Program-made: the position numbers and the translations under genes
Part shown: positions 1 through 8,297 of the stretch, in pieces
Layout of the letters: each line of letters starts with the position of its first letter
Position numbering within the stretch: position 1 is the first letter of the stretch
DNA from: UBA3495 sp964629875
GTDB taxonomy: Bacteria > Chloroflexota > Dehalococcoidia > Lucifugimonadales > UBA3495
Direction of reading: 5' to 3'
Assembly: GCA_964629875.1 (NCBI GenBank)
Contig: CAZVRK010000005.1
Span: forward strand, 39,011-103,010
DNA length: 64,000 nucleotides
Notes under the pieces: model-generated
Told to the model about the DNA's origin: nothing
Database searches by the model: none
Seen by the model: only the letters and a program-made list of their open reading frames with translations

Positions 1-1078
1 TCTTGGTATTCTGAGTGGGTGAGCCAGATTGATATGCCCAAGGATTTCCTTCGACCACAACATGGTTAGCGTTTTCCATGTTAATGGTTTTGGAACGTTC
101 ACATGCATAATCTTTAGATAAAAGACCTTCTATAGGTACGTCTATATAATCTGGGTCTGCCACATATGCTTCACGGTCACTGAAAGCTAGCTTTTTCGCT
201 TCGACCATAACATGTATTGCATCAGCCGTGTCGTAACCAAAGTCCCTAATATTAAAGTGCTCGATAATATTCAGTTCTTGTAGCAGTATATGGCCACTAG
301 AATTAGGAGGGGCTTCATATATCGTATGACCTCTATAGGTAGTTGAAATTGGATTTTGCCAGCGAGCTGAGCAATCGGCCATATCTTTCATGGTCAGCAA
401 CCCGCCTTCTGATTGGACAAATTCCACTATGGATTTAGCAATATCCCCTGTGTAAAAACTTTGTCTACCTTGCTCGCCGAGGATTTTCAAGGTTTTAGCT
501 AGATCTTTTTGATAAATAATATCTCCGGGTTGGAGGGGTTTTCCATTGTTGGTAAATATTGCTGCTGATGAAGGAAATTCGCAGAGGAGCTTATCTTGTC
601 CAATAGCATTGGATAGGTAGTGAGTTACCGGAAACCCATTTTCTGCAAGATCTATAGCGCATCGAAATAATTCTGTAAGTGGGAGAGATCCGAATTTTTC
701 GTGTGTGTCTATCCAACTGTGTACCAGTCCTGGTACTGACATAGACAATACCCCTTTAGTAGGGATTCCTATAGGTAGGTATTTCTCTCTAGTGGCAGCA
801 TATGGTGCTGCTCCCGTTCCATTAGATATGCTTATCTTGTTATCTGATTTCCAGTAGACCATGATAAAACCGTCGCCACCTATTCCAGACATCATTGGCT
901 CTACTACATTTAGGACCGACGCTGTTGCTATAGCAGCGTCTACTGCATTTCCGCCTTTTTGTAGTATGGATATCCCTGCTTGGGAAGCAAGAGGGTGGCC
1001 TGAACAAACCATTCCATTTCTACCCATTACAACAGGTCTATGTGATGTGAACTGGACTCCATGTGGCGAAGAAGGCAT
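1..1078 (-). CDS. ggt: Gamma-glutamyltransferase, C-terminal part off window
   Basis: The minus strand is open from an ATG at 1078 to the window edge, 359 codons. The translation has typical Ggt large-subunit text: NAVDAAIATA near residue 45, GIGGDGF near residue 65, and SVPGLVHSW near residue 112. It is a gamma-glutamyl hydrolase/transferase acting on glutathione-like compounds. The edge falls at about the point where the autoprocessing Thr and the small subunit should begin, so the nucleophile cannot be checked. An AAGGAG Shine-Dalgarno sequence lies 7 bases before the ATG. I see no signal peptide at the start, so a cytoplasmic form is possible. The family call is secure; the substrate is not. 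Confidence 0.9.
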   Translation of the reverse strand, partial: MPSSPHGVQFTSHRPVVMGRNGMVCSGHPLASQAGISILQKGGNAVDAAIATASVLNVVEPMMSGIGGDGFIMVYWKSDNKISISNGTGAAPYAATREKYLPIGIPTKGVLSMSVPGLVHSWIDTHEKFGSLPLTELFRCAIDLAENGFPVTHYLSNAIGQDKLLCEFPSSAAIFTNNGKPLQPGDIIYQKDLAKTLKILGEQGRQSFYTGDIAKSIVEFVQSEGGLLTMKDMADCSARWQNPISTTYRGHTIYEAPPNSSGHILLQELNIIEHFNIRDFGYDTADAIHVMVEAKKLAFSDREAYVADPDYIDVPIEGLLSKDYACERSKTINMENANHVVVEGNPWAYQSGSPTQNTK

Positions 1079-1147
1079 ATATGGTCTCCTTAAAATAGTT
1101 AAATGGATTATGATATTGAGCTTTTGTACCGTCAATAATGTAGATAA

Positions 1148-1177
1148 AATTAAAGGGCCCTGTTGGGCCCCTTAATT
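1148..1177 (-). terminator. Rho-independent terminator behind the A-type Fe-S gene
   Basis: Two 13-base arms (1148-1160 and 1165-1177) enclose a 4-base loop. The one non-Watson-Crick position is A-C on the plus strand but G-U on the minus strand. The minus reading also ends in a T-rich tract. Both facts favour termination of the minus-strand gene that ends at 1194, just before ggt begins. Confidence 0.8.
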
Positions 1178-1193
1178 GTCTTTAACTGTTGTT

Positions 1194-1607
1194 TTAATGA
1201 CCGCCGCAACCGCAGCCGCCGCCACCGCCGCCGCATCCACATCCGCCGCCGCCGCCGCAACCGCCGCCGCCGCCGCCGCATCCACATCCGCCGCCGCCAC
1301 ATCCGCAGCCACCACCACTGGCATACATCGGATTGTTTATTACGAAACCGACTTGTCCACCAAAGTTTTCCACGTAATCTATAGTAGCTTCTTCTAGGAA
1401 AGGAGCGCTATCAGAGTCCATCAAGAAGCTGACGCCATCCATACTTAGTACAGTGTCATCTGCTTGGCTTTCACTTTCCATCGTCAACATGTACTGTAAT
1501 CCACCCTGTTCTGATGGCATAGCGACTACCCGCAAGGAACTCCCTGATTCTCCTTCTCCTTCGATTACTTCCTTCAATTTTTCAATTGCTAGTGACGTTA
1601 CTTCCAT
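1194..1607 (-). CDS. A-type Fe-S carrier-like (IscA/HesB fold) protein with Gly/Cys-rich tail
   Basis: A 137-residue protein. Residues 1-95 resemble the HesB/IscA fold: an N-terminal helix ending in LKEVIEGEGE, an LRVVAMPS strand, a GLQYMLTM strand, and VENFGGQVGFVINNP near the end. A-type carriers use one Cys in the mid loop (usually GGCSG) and a C-x-C at the end. Here the mid-loop Cys is missing (PSEQGGLQY), while the C-terminal C-x-C grows into a roughly 40-residue tail of Gly with nine Cys (101, 103, 108, 110, 117, 123, 125, 132, 134) ending in His. An AGGGGG ribosome site precedes the ATG. It probably binds metal or Fe-S; the tail could be a metal sponge. The sufBCDS genes at 54.7-60.7 kb lack a SufA, so this might serve them, but that is inference. 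Confidence 0.75.
   Translation of the reverse strand: MEVTSLAIEKLKEVIEGEGESGSSLRVVAMPSEQGGLQYMLTMESESQADDTVLSMDGVSFLMDSDSAPFLEEATIDYVENFGGQVGFVINNPMYASGGGCGCGGGGCGCGGGGGGCGGGGGCGCGGGGGGCGCGGH
1197..1316 (-). repeat. GC-rich low-complexity tract coding the Gly/Cys tail
   Basis: About 120 bases of almost pure CCGCCG and CATCCACATCCG-like units on the plus strand, within an otherwise AT-rich region. Read in the minus frame it codes GGGCGC-type repeats. Open frames rich in Arg or Ala in the other phases are by-products of the composition. Such tracts expand and contract easily, so length may vary between strains. Confidence 0.85.
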
Positions 1608-1728
1608 CTTGTTTTCCCCCTATTTAGGATACTTGGTAATGGCCCAGTAAATATATACGTCTAAATTGAAGGCTACCATAGCACTGGGTTACAGTCAATT
1701 AGTATCCATGCTGAGTAAATTGTATTTC

Positions 1729-2976
1729 TTATAGCGTTCCTAGCTTAGCGAGAGCTAGATTTGCAGCAACTTTGCCTGATGATATGGCCCCATTTATAGA
1801 GCCATTTTCTCTATAGTCTCCACATACTAGGACGCCGCTGTCTAAATATATAGTTTTGTCTTTTATTTCTGAAAATGGTGGTGATTGGTCTGGTAGTACG
1901 TGAGGTATTATGTACGAGTGAAGGTGTTCCCAGTTGTCAATTTCATTGCCAAACCACTCCCTTGCTTGGATTAGTATGTCTGACATCAAGTTCGAATTTT
2001 TATCATATTTGTCACCCAAAACTGTGATGGATATTAACGATTTGTCTTTGGGAGCATATGACATCGAGATATTACTAGGGATACATAAACTATTTATCGG
2101 GCCATAGCCTGTTCCGTTTATAGCTAGATAATCTCGGATATCCGGTGGTTTTTCGGTACAAAAATAAACACACGTTGAACTGTTATACGTGGGAGATGAG
2201 ACCTGTACCAGGTTTTCTGCGGACGGCCCGTCGGTAGCAACAATCACAGTATTGGCATTAATTTGATCGCCGGAAGATGTGACAATAGCGTTCTTTGTTA
2301 CGCTTGTAACCTGCGTGTTCAATAGAATGGATTTTTCAGGTAGTGATTCGGCCATTTGTGAGGGAATAGCCTGAATTCCGTTCTCGGGGAGTGTGGTTTC
2401 ACCTGATGACATCATTGAGAATATGAATTCAAACATTACACTTGATGTGACCAGCTCGGTATCCCCAAAGACCCCTCCCAATAATGGTTTAAAAAAAGTA
2501 GATATGATTTGTTCCGAAAATCCTAGGTTTTTCAGATATTGGATGGTCTGTATATCCTGACCATTGAAAATATTATTTAACGACTTATTTTTGAGTGCGC
2601 TCCTGAGGAATCCAACTTTTAGCTTATCCTTTACAGATCCTATCGGCGCACGGATAGTGTCGAACAAATCTAACGGCTTACGCCAGGGATCACCGATTTT
2701 GTGGAATTTATTATTGATGCGTACTAGGCTACCTGGATAGAATGTGTGTAGGTTGAGTGATTCATAATTAAGTTCGCGCTTGGTGGCAGGATAGGCTGTA
2801 AATAAGACTTGGAATCCTCTGTCTAGTAAATACCCATTTACGTAGTCTGTTCTTAATCGGCCTCCGAGAGAATCGGATTTATCTACAAGCAAAAATGACG
2901 TGTTTGCATTATGTAACTCTCGCGCACATGAAAGCCCTGCTAATCCTGCTCCTACTATGATGACGTCATAGTTCAT
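1729..2976 (-). CDS. FAD-dependent amine-oxidase-type oxidoreductase
   Basis: A 415-residue flavoprotein. The N-terminal dinucleotide fold reads VGAGLAGLSCA (residues 8-18), followed by the acidic end of strand 2 (VDKSD) and the GGRLRT motif typical of phytoene-desaturase/protoporphyrinogen-oxidase-like enzymes. The C-terminus has VCGDYRENGSINGAISSG, the second FAD contact. The substrate is unknown. Its start overlaps the end of the TIGR01777 gene by 11 bases, so the two are translated together. Enzymes of this type occur in B12/light-controlled (LitR-type) gene sets beside photolyase, which matches this neighbourhood. It is the last gene of the minus-strand cluster. Confidence 0.85.
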   Translation of the reverse strand: MNYDVIIVGAGLAGLSCARELHNANTSFLLVDKSDSLGGRLRTDYVNGYLLDRGFQVLFTAYPATKRELNYESLNLHTFYPGSLVRINNKFHKIGDPWRKPLDLFDTIRAPIGSVKDKLKVGFLRSALKNKSLNNIFNGQDIQTIQYLKNLGFSEQIISTFFKPLLGGVFGDTELVTSSVMFEFIFSMMSSGETTLPENGIQAIPSQMAESLPEKSILLNTQVTSVTKNAIVTSSGDQINANTVIVATDGPSAENLVQVSSPTYNSSTCVYFCTEKPPDIRDYLAINGTGYGPINSLCIPSNISMSYAPKDKSLISITVLGDKYDKNSNLMSDILIQAREWFGNEIDNWEHLHSYIIPHVLPDQSPPFSEIKDKTIYLDSGVLVCGDYRENGSINGAISSGKVAANLALAKLGTL

Positions 2977-4363
2977 TGTCTTTTGACTTTCCTAGATAAT
3001 GACTTAGCGCTTCTTCAATATATGGATATCTGTATGTGTATCCGCTTTGTGATAATTTAGTGGAATCTACTCTGGTGCTCGCTAGGATAGTCTCTCTACC
3101 CATTTGCCCGAACAACATTTTTATAACGAAAGCTGGTACTGCGGCAACTGTCGGCCTTTTCAAGATTGAGCCAAGTCGTTTTGTGAATTCTTTATTCGTT
3201 ATGGGTTTATTAGAAGCAATGTTTATAGGTCCTTCTACGGTGGCATTTTGCATCAAATGATGGATCGCACAGATAGCGTCATCCAGGCTAATCCAACTCA
3301 TGTATTGTTTCCCGTGTCCAATCCTGCCGCCAAACCCTAATTTGAAAGGCATCAGCAATTTTTGCAGTGCTCCTCCCATTGGGCTTATCACTACCCCAAA
3401 GCGCAAATGTACCACCCTGATCCCTTGGTCAGTTGCTGGTTCCGTAGACCCTTCCCATTTTTCAACTACTTGAGCAAGAAATCCTGTGCCATGTGGAGAT
3501 TGTTCATCTAGTAAATCGTCACCGGCATCTCCGTAATACCCAGTGGCTGACGCGCACAAAAAAGCTTTTGGAGGGGATCTTAAATTTGATATCGAGTTAG
3601 CAAGAAATTTAGTGCCAGTAACCCTACTGTTCAAGATTTCTGCTTTTTTCCTAGGAGTCCATCTGTGTTCTCCTACATTCTCTCCTGCCAAGTGCACAAC
3701 GTAGTCAAATCCCTCTAGGGATTCAATATCTATAATATTATTTAAAGGGTCCCAAAAAATGGTGTCTTTATCGCTTGAGTTGTTGTTACGTACTAATCTG
3801 ACTACTTTATGTCCACCAGTAGATAGATATGCGCTTAAAGCGCGGCCAATTAAACCTGTAGATCCGGAAATTAATATTTTGCTAACATTGTTTGATCGAT
3901 ATTTGTTATGAGCTTGTAAATCCGAACGAAGTACGCTGTGCCTGTAGGTGAACATTTTTTGAAGTAGTTTCTTCACAATTGGACCACCTAACACATTGCC
4001 GATTATCCCACCACGCATAGAAAATTCTATTTCATCTTCTAATATGCATGTTTCTTTATCCTGTGGCTCTACCCGATGGATATGTTTCCAATAGGCAAAT
4101 GGGCCTTTAATTAGAATGTCGGCGAATTGGCGATCCTGGATAAAATCAGTATGATTTAAATACCATTTAGCTGATAATGGTCCAAGTTTAGTTCTGATTG
4201 TGATGTTTCCGTTATCCTTTATGGTTCCTGTCTGCTCTATAGTTTCGGCTGTCTGCCAAGGTGGGTTTAACCTCTCAAAAGCTCCTTCCCTGCAATGCCA
4301 ATCAAAAACTTCGGTCGCCGGGTGGTCTAATAGTGATCGCTTAACGTAGGTTATAGTCTTCAT
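2966..4363 (-). CDS. TIGR01777-type epimerase with N-terminal SRPBCC domain
   Basis: A 465-residue two-domain protein. Residues 1-150 look like an SRPBCC/polyketide-cyclase-like ligand domain (FDWHCREGAFERLNPPW, later a WKHIHRVEP strand). Residues 162-455 are a Rossmann epimerase of the TIGR01777 (YfcH) kind, with SGSTGLIG at 166-173, VVHLAGENVG and the family hallmark RWTPRKKAEILNSRV. The reaction is unknown. The gene overlaps the SDR upstream by 4 bases and the FAD oxidoreductase downstream by 11. TIGR01777 genes are known members of light-induced LitR regulons, which supports a photo-oxidative role here. Confidence 0.85.
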   Translation of the reverse strand: MKTITYVKRSLLDHPATEVFDWHCREGAFERLNPPWQTAETIEQTGTIKDNGNITIRTKLGPLSAKWYLNHTDFIQDRQFADILIKGPFAYWKHIHRVEPQDKETCILEDEIEFSMRGGIIGNVLGGPIVKKLLQKMFTYRHSVLRSDLQAHNKYRSNNVSKILISGSTGLIGRALSAYLSTGGHKVVRLVRNNNSSDKDTIFWDPLNNIIDIESLEGFDYVVHLAGENVGEHRWTPRKKAEILNSRVTGTKFLANSISNLRSPPKAFLCASATGYYGDAGDDLLDEQSPHGTGFLAQVVEKWEGSTEPATDQGIRVVHLRFGVVISPMGGALQKLLMPFKLGFGGRIGHGKQYMSWISLDDAICAIHHLMQNATVEGPINIASNKPITNKEFTKRLGSILKRPTVAAVPAFVIKMLFGQMGRETILASTRVDSTKLSQSGYTYRYPYIEEALSHYLGKSKDNEL

Positions 4364-5106
4364 TTATTGGTCCTTGTTAACAAGGATCCAAGCCCGCCAT
4401 CTACTCCGATCACCTGGCCTGTCACCCATGTATTGAGTCTGTCTAATAGCCAGGTGATTGCCGAGACTACCTCGGATGGTTGTCCTATTCTAGAAATTGG
4501 GTGCATAGACTCAGATGAGCGTAATGTGCTTTCATGTTCTGTGATTGCAGTAGTCATGGGAGTATCGATTAGCCCTGGTGCTACGCAATTGACACGTATG
4601 CCCCGATTTGAGTAGGTCGCAGCAGCAGATAATGTTAGTCCTATCACGCCTGCCTTAGTAGCGCTAATAGCATCATGGTATGGCATACCTATTCTACCGC
4701 AAGCAGCCGCGATTAATACGATAGAACCACCTTTTTTCATCATAACTTTAGACGCTCCTTTCACAGTACCCATAGCGCTGGTAAGGTTAGTATCTACTAA
4801 ATCCTTCCACTGTTCAGATGATATGGTGTGGGATGGTTTCAGGAGAGATGTTCCTATACAGTTTACAGTCCCATCTATGGTGCCTAAGACTTCTTCGGCA
4901 GTGGTATATGCTTTACTAATAGATTCAATATCCATTGACTCGATTATGATGGTTTTAGAATCGAGTTCCATTCCGAGTTCTTGCAGGGTTTTAGAATCTC
5001 GTCCAGCCAAGACGACTCGTTCACCTTTATGGCTTAAAGTCCTCGCCAGTGTGGATCCTATTCCGCCGCTAGCACCCAATATTAATGTGCCGCCTGTGTT
5101 GTTCAT
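4360..5106 (-). CDS. SDR-family protein lacking the catalytic Ser and Tyr
   Basis: A 248-residue protein with the classical short-chain dehydrogenase layout: GASGGIGS (11-18), an NCIG strand end (NAG-like) and N107. The catalytic YxxxK motif reads ISATK, giving Ile147 where Tyr is expected and Lys151 kept. The usual Ser (about 13 residues earlier) is Ala in an IAAAC stretch. The codon at the Tyr position is ATT, two changes from a Tyr codon, so a single read error is unlikely. It may bind NAD(P) without classical catalysis, or use another acid. It overlaps both neighbours by 4 bases in the light-type cluster. Confidence 0.85.
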   Translation of the reverse strand: MNNTGGTLILGASGGIGSTLARTLSHKGERVVLAGRDSKTLQELGMELDSKTIIIESMDIESISKAYTTAEEVLGTIDGTVNCIGTSLLKPSHTISSEQWKDLVDTNLTSAMGTVKGASKVMMKKGGSIVLIAAACGRIGMPYHDAISATKAGVIGLTLSAAATYSNRGIRVNCVAPGLIDTPMTTAITEHESTLRSSESMHPISRIGQPSEVVSAITWLLDRLNTWVTGQVIGVDGGLGSLLTRTNK

Positions 5107-6605
5107 AAACCCTCTTGTTGTTGTGTATCTGCTTGAGTATGCTCTCGGATGTATCGCCCGATGTTATTTATCATGCCAGCGAACACTATATTGTGAAGTG
5201 GATATAATGCGTACCAGTACAACAATCCTCCTACTCCTACTGGATCAAATATTGCGGTTTGGGTCAAAATGGTCTGGTTACCTTTCTCACTGATTTGGAA
5301 TTCTAACCATGCTCGTCCCGGCACTTTCATCTCAGCAATTAGTAATAGGCGTTCAAACGGTTCGTATGCTTCTACTCTCCACCAATCTATAGTGTCACCG
5401 ACATTAATGAATTCAGGATGCTTGCGACCTCTACGAATCCCGACACCTCCAACTAATAAGTCTAAAAACCCCCGTATCTGCCATAACCAATTACCGTAGT
5501 ACCACCCTTGACGACCGCCAATACACTGTATTGGAGTGAAGGCTTCTTGCCGACATGCAGGTACACTTATGCTTCGCATATCAAGAAGTCTCGGCCCAAA
5601 CCTCACTCCTCCCCAATGTTTGATCGGTCCTGAAGAGGATTGTGCGTCAGACCACCTTGTTTCGGCGAAGTCTTTATCTTCATCTGATAGGGCTTTACTG
5701 ATGGCGTCAGTAACGCCGCTTGGTCTAACGTGGAAATAATTTAGGGCCGTGGTGTTATTTACTATACTGGGATATCGCATACTATCGATTAGTTTGCGCC
5801 CTATTCGCGCGTAAACGGGAGTAACGAGCCCTAGCCAGAGGCTTGACAGCCTGGGGGTTAGGACAGGTACTGCCATCATGAGACGTTTTAGTCCTCGTTG
5901 TCTTGCGTACTCTTGCATGATTTGTCCGTACGACATTATTTCTGCGCCCCCAATTTCTACGATGATATCTTCATAATTTGGTAATTCGATGCTTTCTATA
6001 AGATATTGAAGCACGTCATCTATAGATATTGGCTGTGAGGGGGTTGAGACCCACCTAGGCGTTATCATTACTGGTAACCGCTCGACAAGGCTTCGTACTA
6101 ATTCAAAAGACAAGCTGCCTGAGCCGATGATTACAGAAGCTCTGAGTTCAATCACAGGTACTTCTGATTCTCTTAATATGGCCCCTACTTCTTGCCTGCT
6201 GAGCAGGTGCGGAGATAGCTTCTTGCTTGACTCGCCGAGGCCTCCTAAATAAATTATGCGTCTGACCCCAGCTGATTTCGCGGCACTGGCAAAATTACTC
6301 GCACATTCTTTTTCTAGATCCATGAAGGACTTAGCGGATCCCATGGAATGGACTAGATAAAATGCTGTATGAACGCCCTTCATAGCACGTGAGATTGATT
6401 CAGCATTTAGCATATCGCCCGCTATAATCTCAGTATTTTCAGAAACTTTTGATTCAAGGGATTCTGAGTTCCTTGCAAAACATCGGACGCTGTATCCAAG
6501 ATCCTCAAGGATAGGTACTAATCTGCCGCCTATATATCCCGTAGCCCCGGTTACTAATACCTGGTCATTCTTATTTAACGTGTTAGTGGGCATTATGAAA
6601 TCCAA
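5103..6605 (-). CDS. NAD(P)-binding protein with DUF2867-type C-terminal domain
   Basis: A 500-residue protein. An atypical SDR domain begins with TGATGYIGG (19-27) and continues with FYLVHSMGS and IYLGGLGE, as in NAD(P)H-binding YbjT-like proteins. From about residue 320 comes a SRPBCC-like DUF2867 region (GRQGWYYGNWLWQIRGFLDLLVGG, later LWYWYALYPLHNIVF-like text). The family is often called NAD-dependent epimerase/DUF2867 and has no settled reaction. The first codon is TTG at 6605, supported by AAGGAG five bases upstream; the next in-frame ATG (6593) is too far from it. The gene overlaps the SDR by 4 bases. Confidence 0.85.
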   Translation of the reverse strand: MDFIMPTNTLNKNDQVLVTGATGYIGGRLVPILEDLGYSVRCFARNSESLESKVSENTEIIAGDMLNAESISRAMKGVHTAFYLVHSMGSAKSFMDLEKECASNFASAAKSAGVRRIIYLGGLGESSKKLSPHLLSRQEVGAILRESEVPVIELRASVIIGSGSLSFELVRSLVERLPVMITPRWVSTPSQPISIDDVLQYLIESIELPNYEDIIVEIGGAEIMSYGQIMQEYARQRGLKRLMMAVPVLTPRLSSLWLGLVTPVYARIGRKLIDSMRYPSIVNNTTALNYFHVRPSGVTDAISKALSDEDKDFAETRWSDAQSSSGPIKHWGGVRFGPRLLDMRSISVPACRQEAFTPIQCIGGRQGWYYGNWLWQIRGFLDLLVGGVGIRRGRKHPEFINVGDTIDWWRVEAYEPFERLLLIAEMKVPGRAWLEFQISEKGNQTILTQTAIFDPVGVGGLLYWYALYPLHNIVFAGMINNIGRYIREHTQADTQQQEGL

Positions 6606-6789
6606 GTTAACTCCTTAACGGAGTAGGGATACGACACTGGTTGTTCCTTATGAGTTGACACATTACACAAGGGGGCATGCACGTGTGTAGATGTCTCCAT
6701 ATTATAGTATCTCAGTTTGAATTCTATGATTAGTCTGTTTAATACAGCCATTATGTGTTCTGATAAACATTTCGATAGATTGTTAACCA

Positions 6790-8265
6790 TTAATTGGTTT
6801 TCCTTTCAAGGTCGTACTTTAATTTCGCGTGCTTATAAGCCGACAAGCTTCTGACTCGGGATGTTTTATAGTCGATGATTGGGCTTGGATAATCTACTCC
6901 CAAAGTAATTTGCGCTTTTCGTAATATATTTGTTGGTGCTAACCATGGGGTGTGAATCCAAGGTTCATGCAATCTAGATAATTCGGGTAACCATTCCTTT
7001 ATAAATGATCCATTAGGGTCTGTTTTCTGAGATTGAGTCAGGGGATTAAATATCCTGAAATAGGGCGCTGAGTCTGTACCACATCCGGCTACCCATTGCC
7101 ATCCTAAAATATTGCTTGCCTCGTTGGCATCAATCAATAAGTATGAGAACCACTCAGCCCCTTTCTGCCACGGTATAAGTAAATTCTTGACTAGAAAGGA
7201 TGCTACTACCATGCGGAGTCTGTTATTCATCCATCCGGTACTTTTAAGTTGTCTCATTGCTGCGTCAACTATTGGGTAACCGGTTTCTCCTGATTTCCAA
7301 GCATTTAAGTGATGTTCATTATCGTCCCACATAAAATGATCCAGAACCGATTTGACTGGTTTATTCTTAGATTCAGGATAATGAGTAATCATGTAGTTAG
7401 CGAACTCTCTCCAACCTAGTTCTCCAATGAATTTATTTTCATATGACGTTTCCCAGGAATCCACGTTACGCCTTAGTTGATTTATTTCTTCAAAGATCTG
7501 TGACGGCCCTATTTCTCCGAAGCTCAAATGAGGCGATAGCATCGATGTTCCGGTAATATCTGACCGGTCTCTATTTTCTGAGTAGCATTCGTATGAAGTT
7601 AACAGAAATTTGTTAAGTTTTTTTTGTGATGATACTTCTCCTGGAACCCATATTTGTTTTGGGTATGAAGCTCCTTTAAATCCTAGACTTTTATTCAGTT
7701 CTTCAGGTTGTATTGTGTTAGGCCATAACAGTGGGCTTGGAAAGTGTTTGGGTTTGACTGGCAGAGCCATTAAGTTTTCTGTTGGTTGCATTAAACAATG
7801 CTTCCAGAATGCGCTGAATTTTTTATATGGGGCATTATTAGATTTATAAATAGATCTTGGATTAAATAAATAGTTGGAGTTGAAGGATTTCCAGAAAATA
7901 TTGTCTTGTTCCAGTGCTTGTTTCACCAATCTCTGAGTTTGTATTTCGGATGGTTCATACCTCTCGTTGAAATATATTTGGTCGGCGTTTGTTTCCGAGG
8001 CTAGATTGCTCAGTTCCGTATGAGGGGAACCCTTCCTGATAATTAGACTAGAGCCATTATTCTGCAAGGAATCTGACAACTGCCGCAAAGAACGACTCAG
8101 CCACCATATAGAATGAGGACCATTAAAAGTGCAATCACGTGACTCGTCGTCCCATATAAAAACGGGAATAACTGGCTTTTGGGAGGATAGAGCTGCGCTT
8201 AGAGCTAGGTTTCCATCCAAGCGCAGATCATTCCTAAACCATAATATTATGGGTTGTGATTGCAT
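6790..8265 (-). CDS. phr: Deoxyribodipyrimidine photolyase (class I type)
   Basis: A 491-residue cryptochrome/photolyase. The N-terminal antenna domain starts with ILWFRNDLRLDGNLAL. The FAD-binding domain has GETGYPIVDAAMRQL, WMNNRLRMVVASFLVKNLL and WQWVAGCGTDSAPYFRIFNP, typical of CPD photolyases and their close relatives. It repairs UV-made pyrimidine dimers with blue light. A GGAG lies about 11 bases before the ATG. The 184 bases after it (6606-6789) hold no convincing gene. It lies in the same strand cluster as the DICT-USP gene and the TIGR01777 gene, downstream of the 10.8-kb promoter. A CPD enzyme is more likely than a DASH or (6-4) type, but this is not proven. Confidence 0.95.
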   Translation of the reverse strand: MQSQPIILWFRNDLRLDGNLALSAALSSQKPVIPVFIWDDESRDCTFNGPHSIWWLSRSLRQLSDSLQNNGSSLIIRKGSPHTELSNLASETNADQIYFNERYEPSEIQTQRLVKQALEQDNIFWKSFNSNYLFNPRSIYKSNNAPYKKFSAFWKHCLMQPTENLMALPVKPKHFPSPLLWPNTIQPEELNKSLGFKGASYPKQIWVPGEVSSQKKLNKFLLTSYECYSENRDRSDITGTSMLSPHLSFGEIGPSQIFEEINQLRRNVDSWETSYENKFIGELGWREFANYMITHYPESKNKPVKSVLDHFMWDDNEHHLNAWKSGETGYPIVDAAMRQLKSTGWMNNRLRMVVASFLVKNLLIPWQKGAEWFSYLLIDANEASNILGWQWVAGCGTDSAPYFRIFNPLTQSQKTDPNGSFIKEWLPELSRLHEPWIHTPWLAPTNILRKAQITLGVDYPSPIIDYKTSRVRSLSAYKHAKLKYDLERKTN

Positions 8266-8297
8266 TTAGCATATCTCCGGTATCGAACGACGATATC

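Noticed and set aside
861..1175. Plus-strand open frame of 104 residues
   Set aside because: It lies mostly antisense to the ggt gene, has no family features, and runs into the terminator.
1163..1397. Arg-rich and Ala-rich open frames over the GC tract
   Set aside because: They are the other phases of the Gly/Cys repeat; the minus frame has a HesB-like body and a ribosome site.
6593..6790. Minus-strand 65-residue frame between photolyase and the DUF2867-type gene, starting on the photolyase stop (TAATG)
   Set aside because: No family features, no ribosome site of its own, and it runs into the N-terminus of the next gene. It could still be a small coupled peptide.
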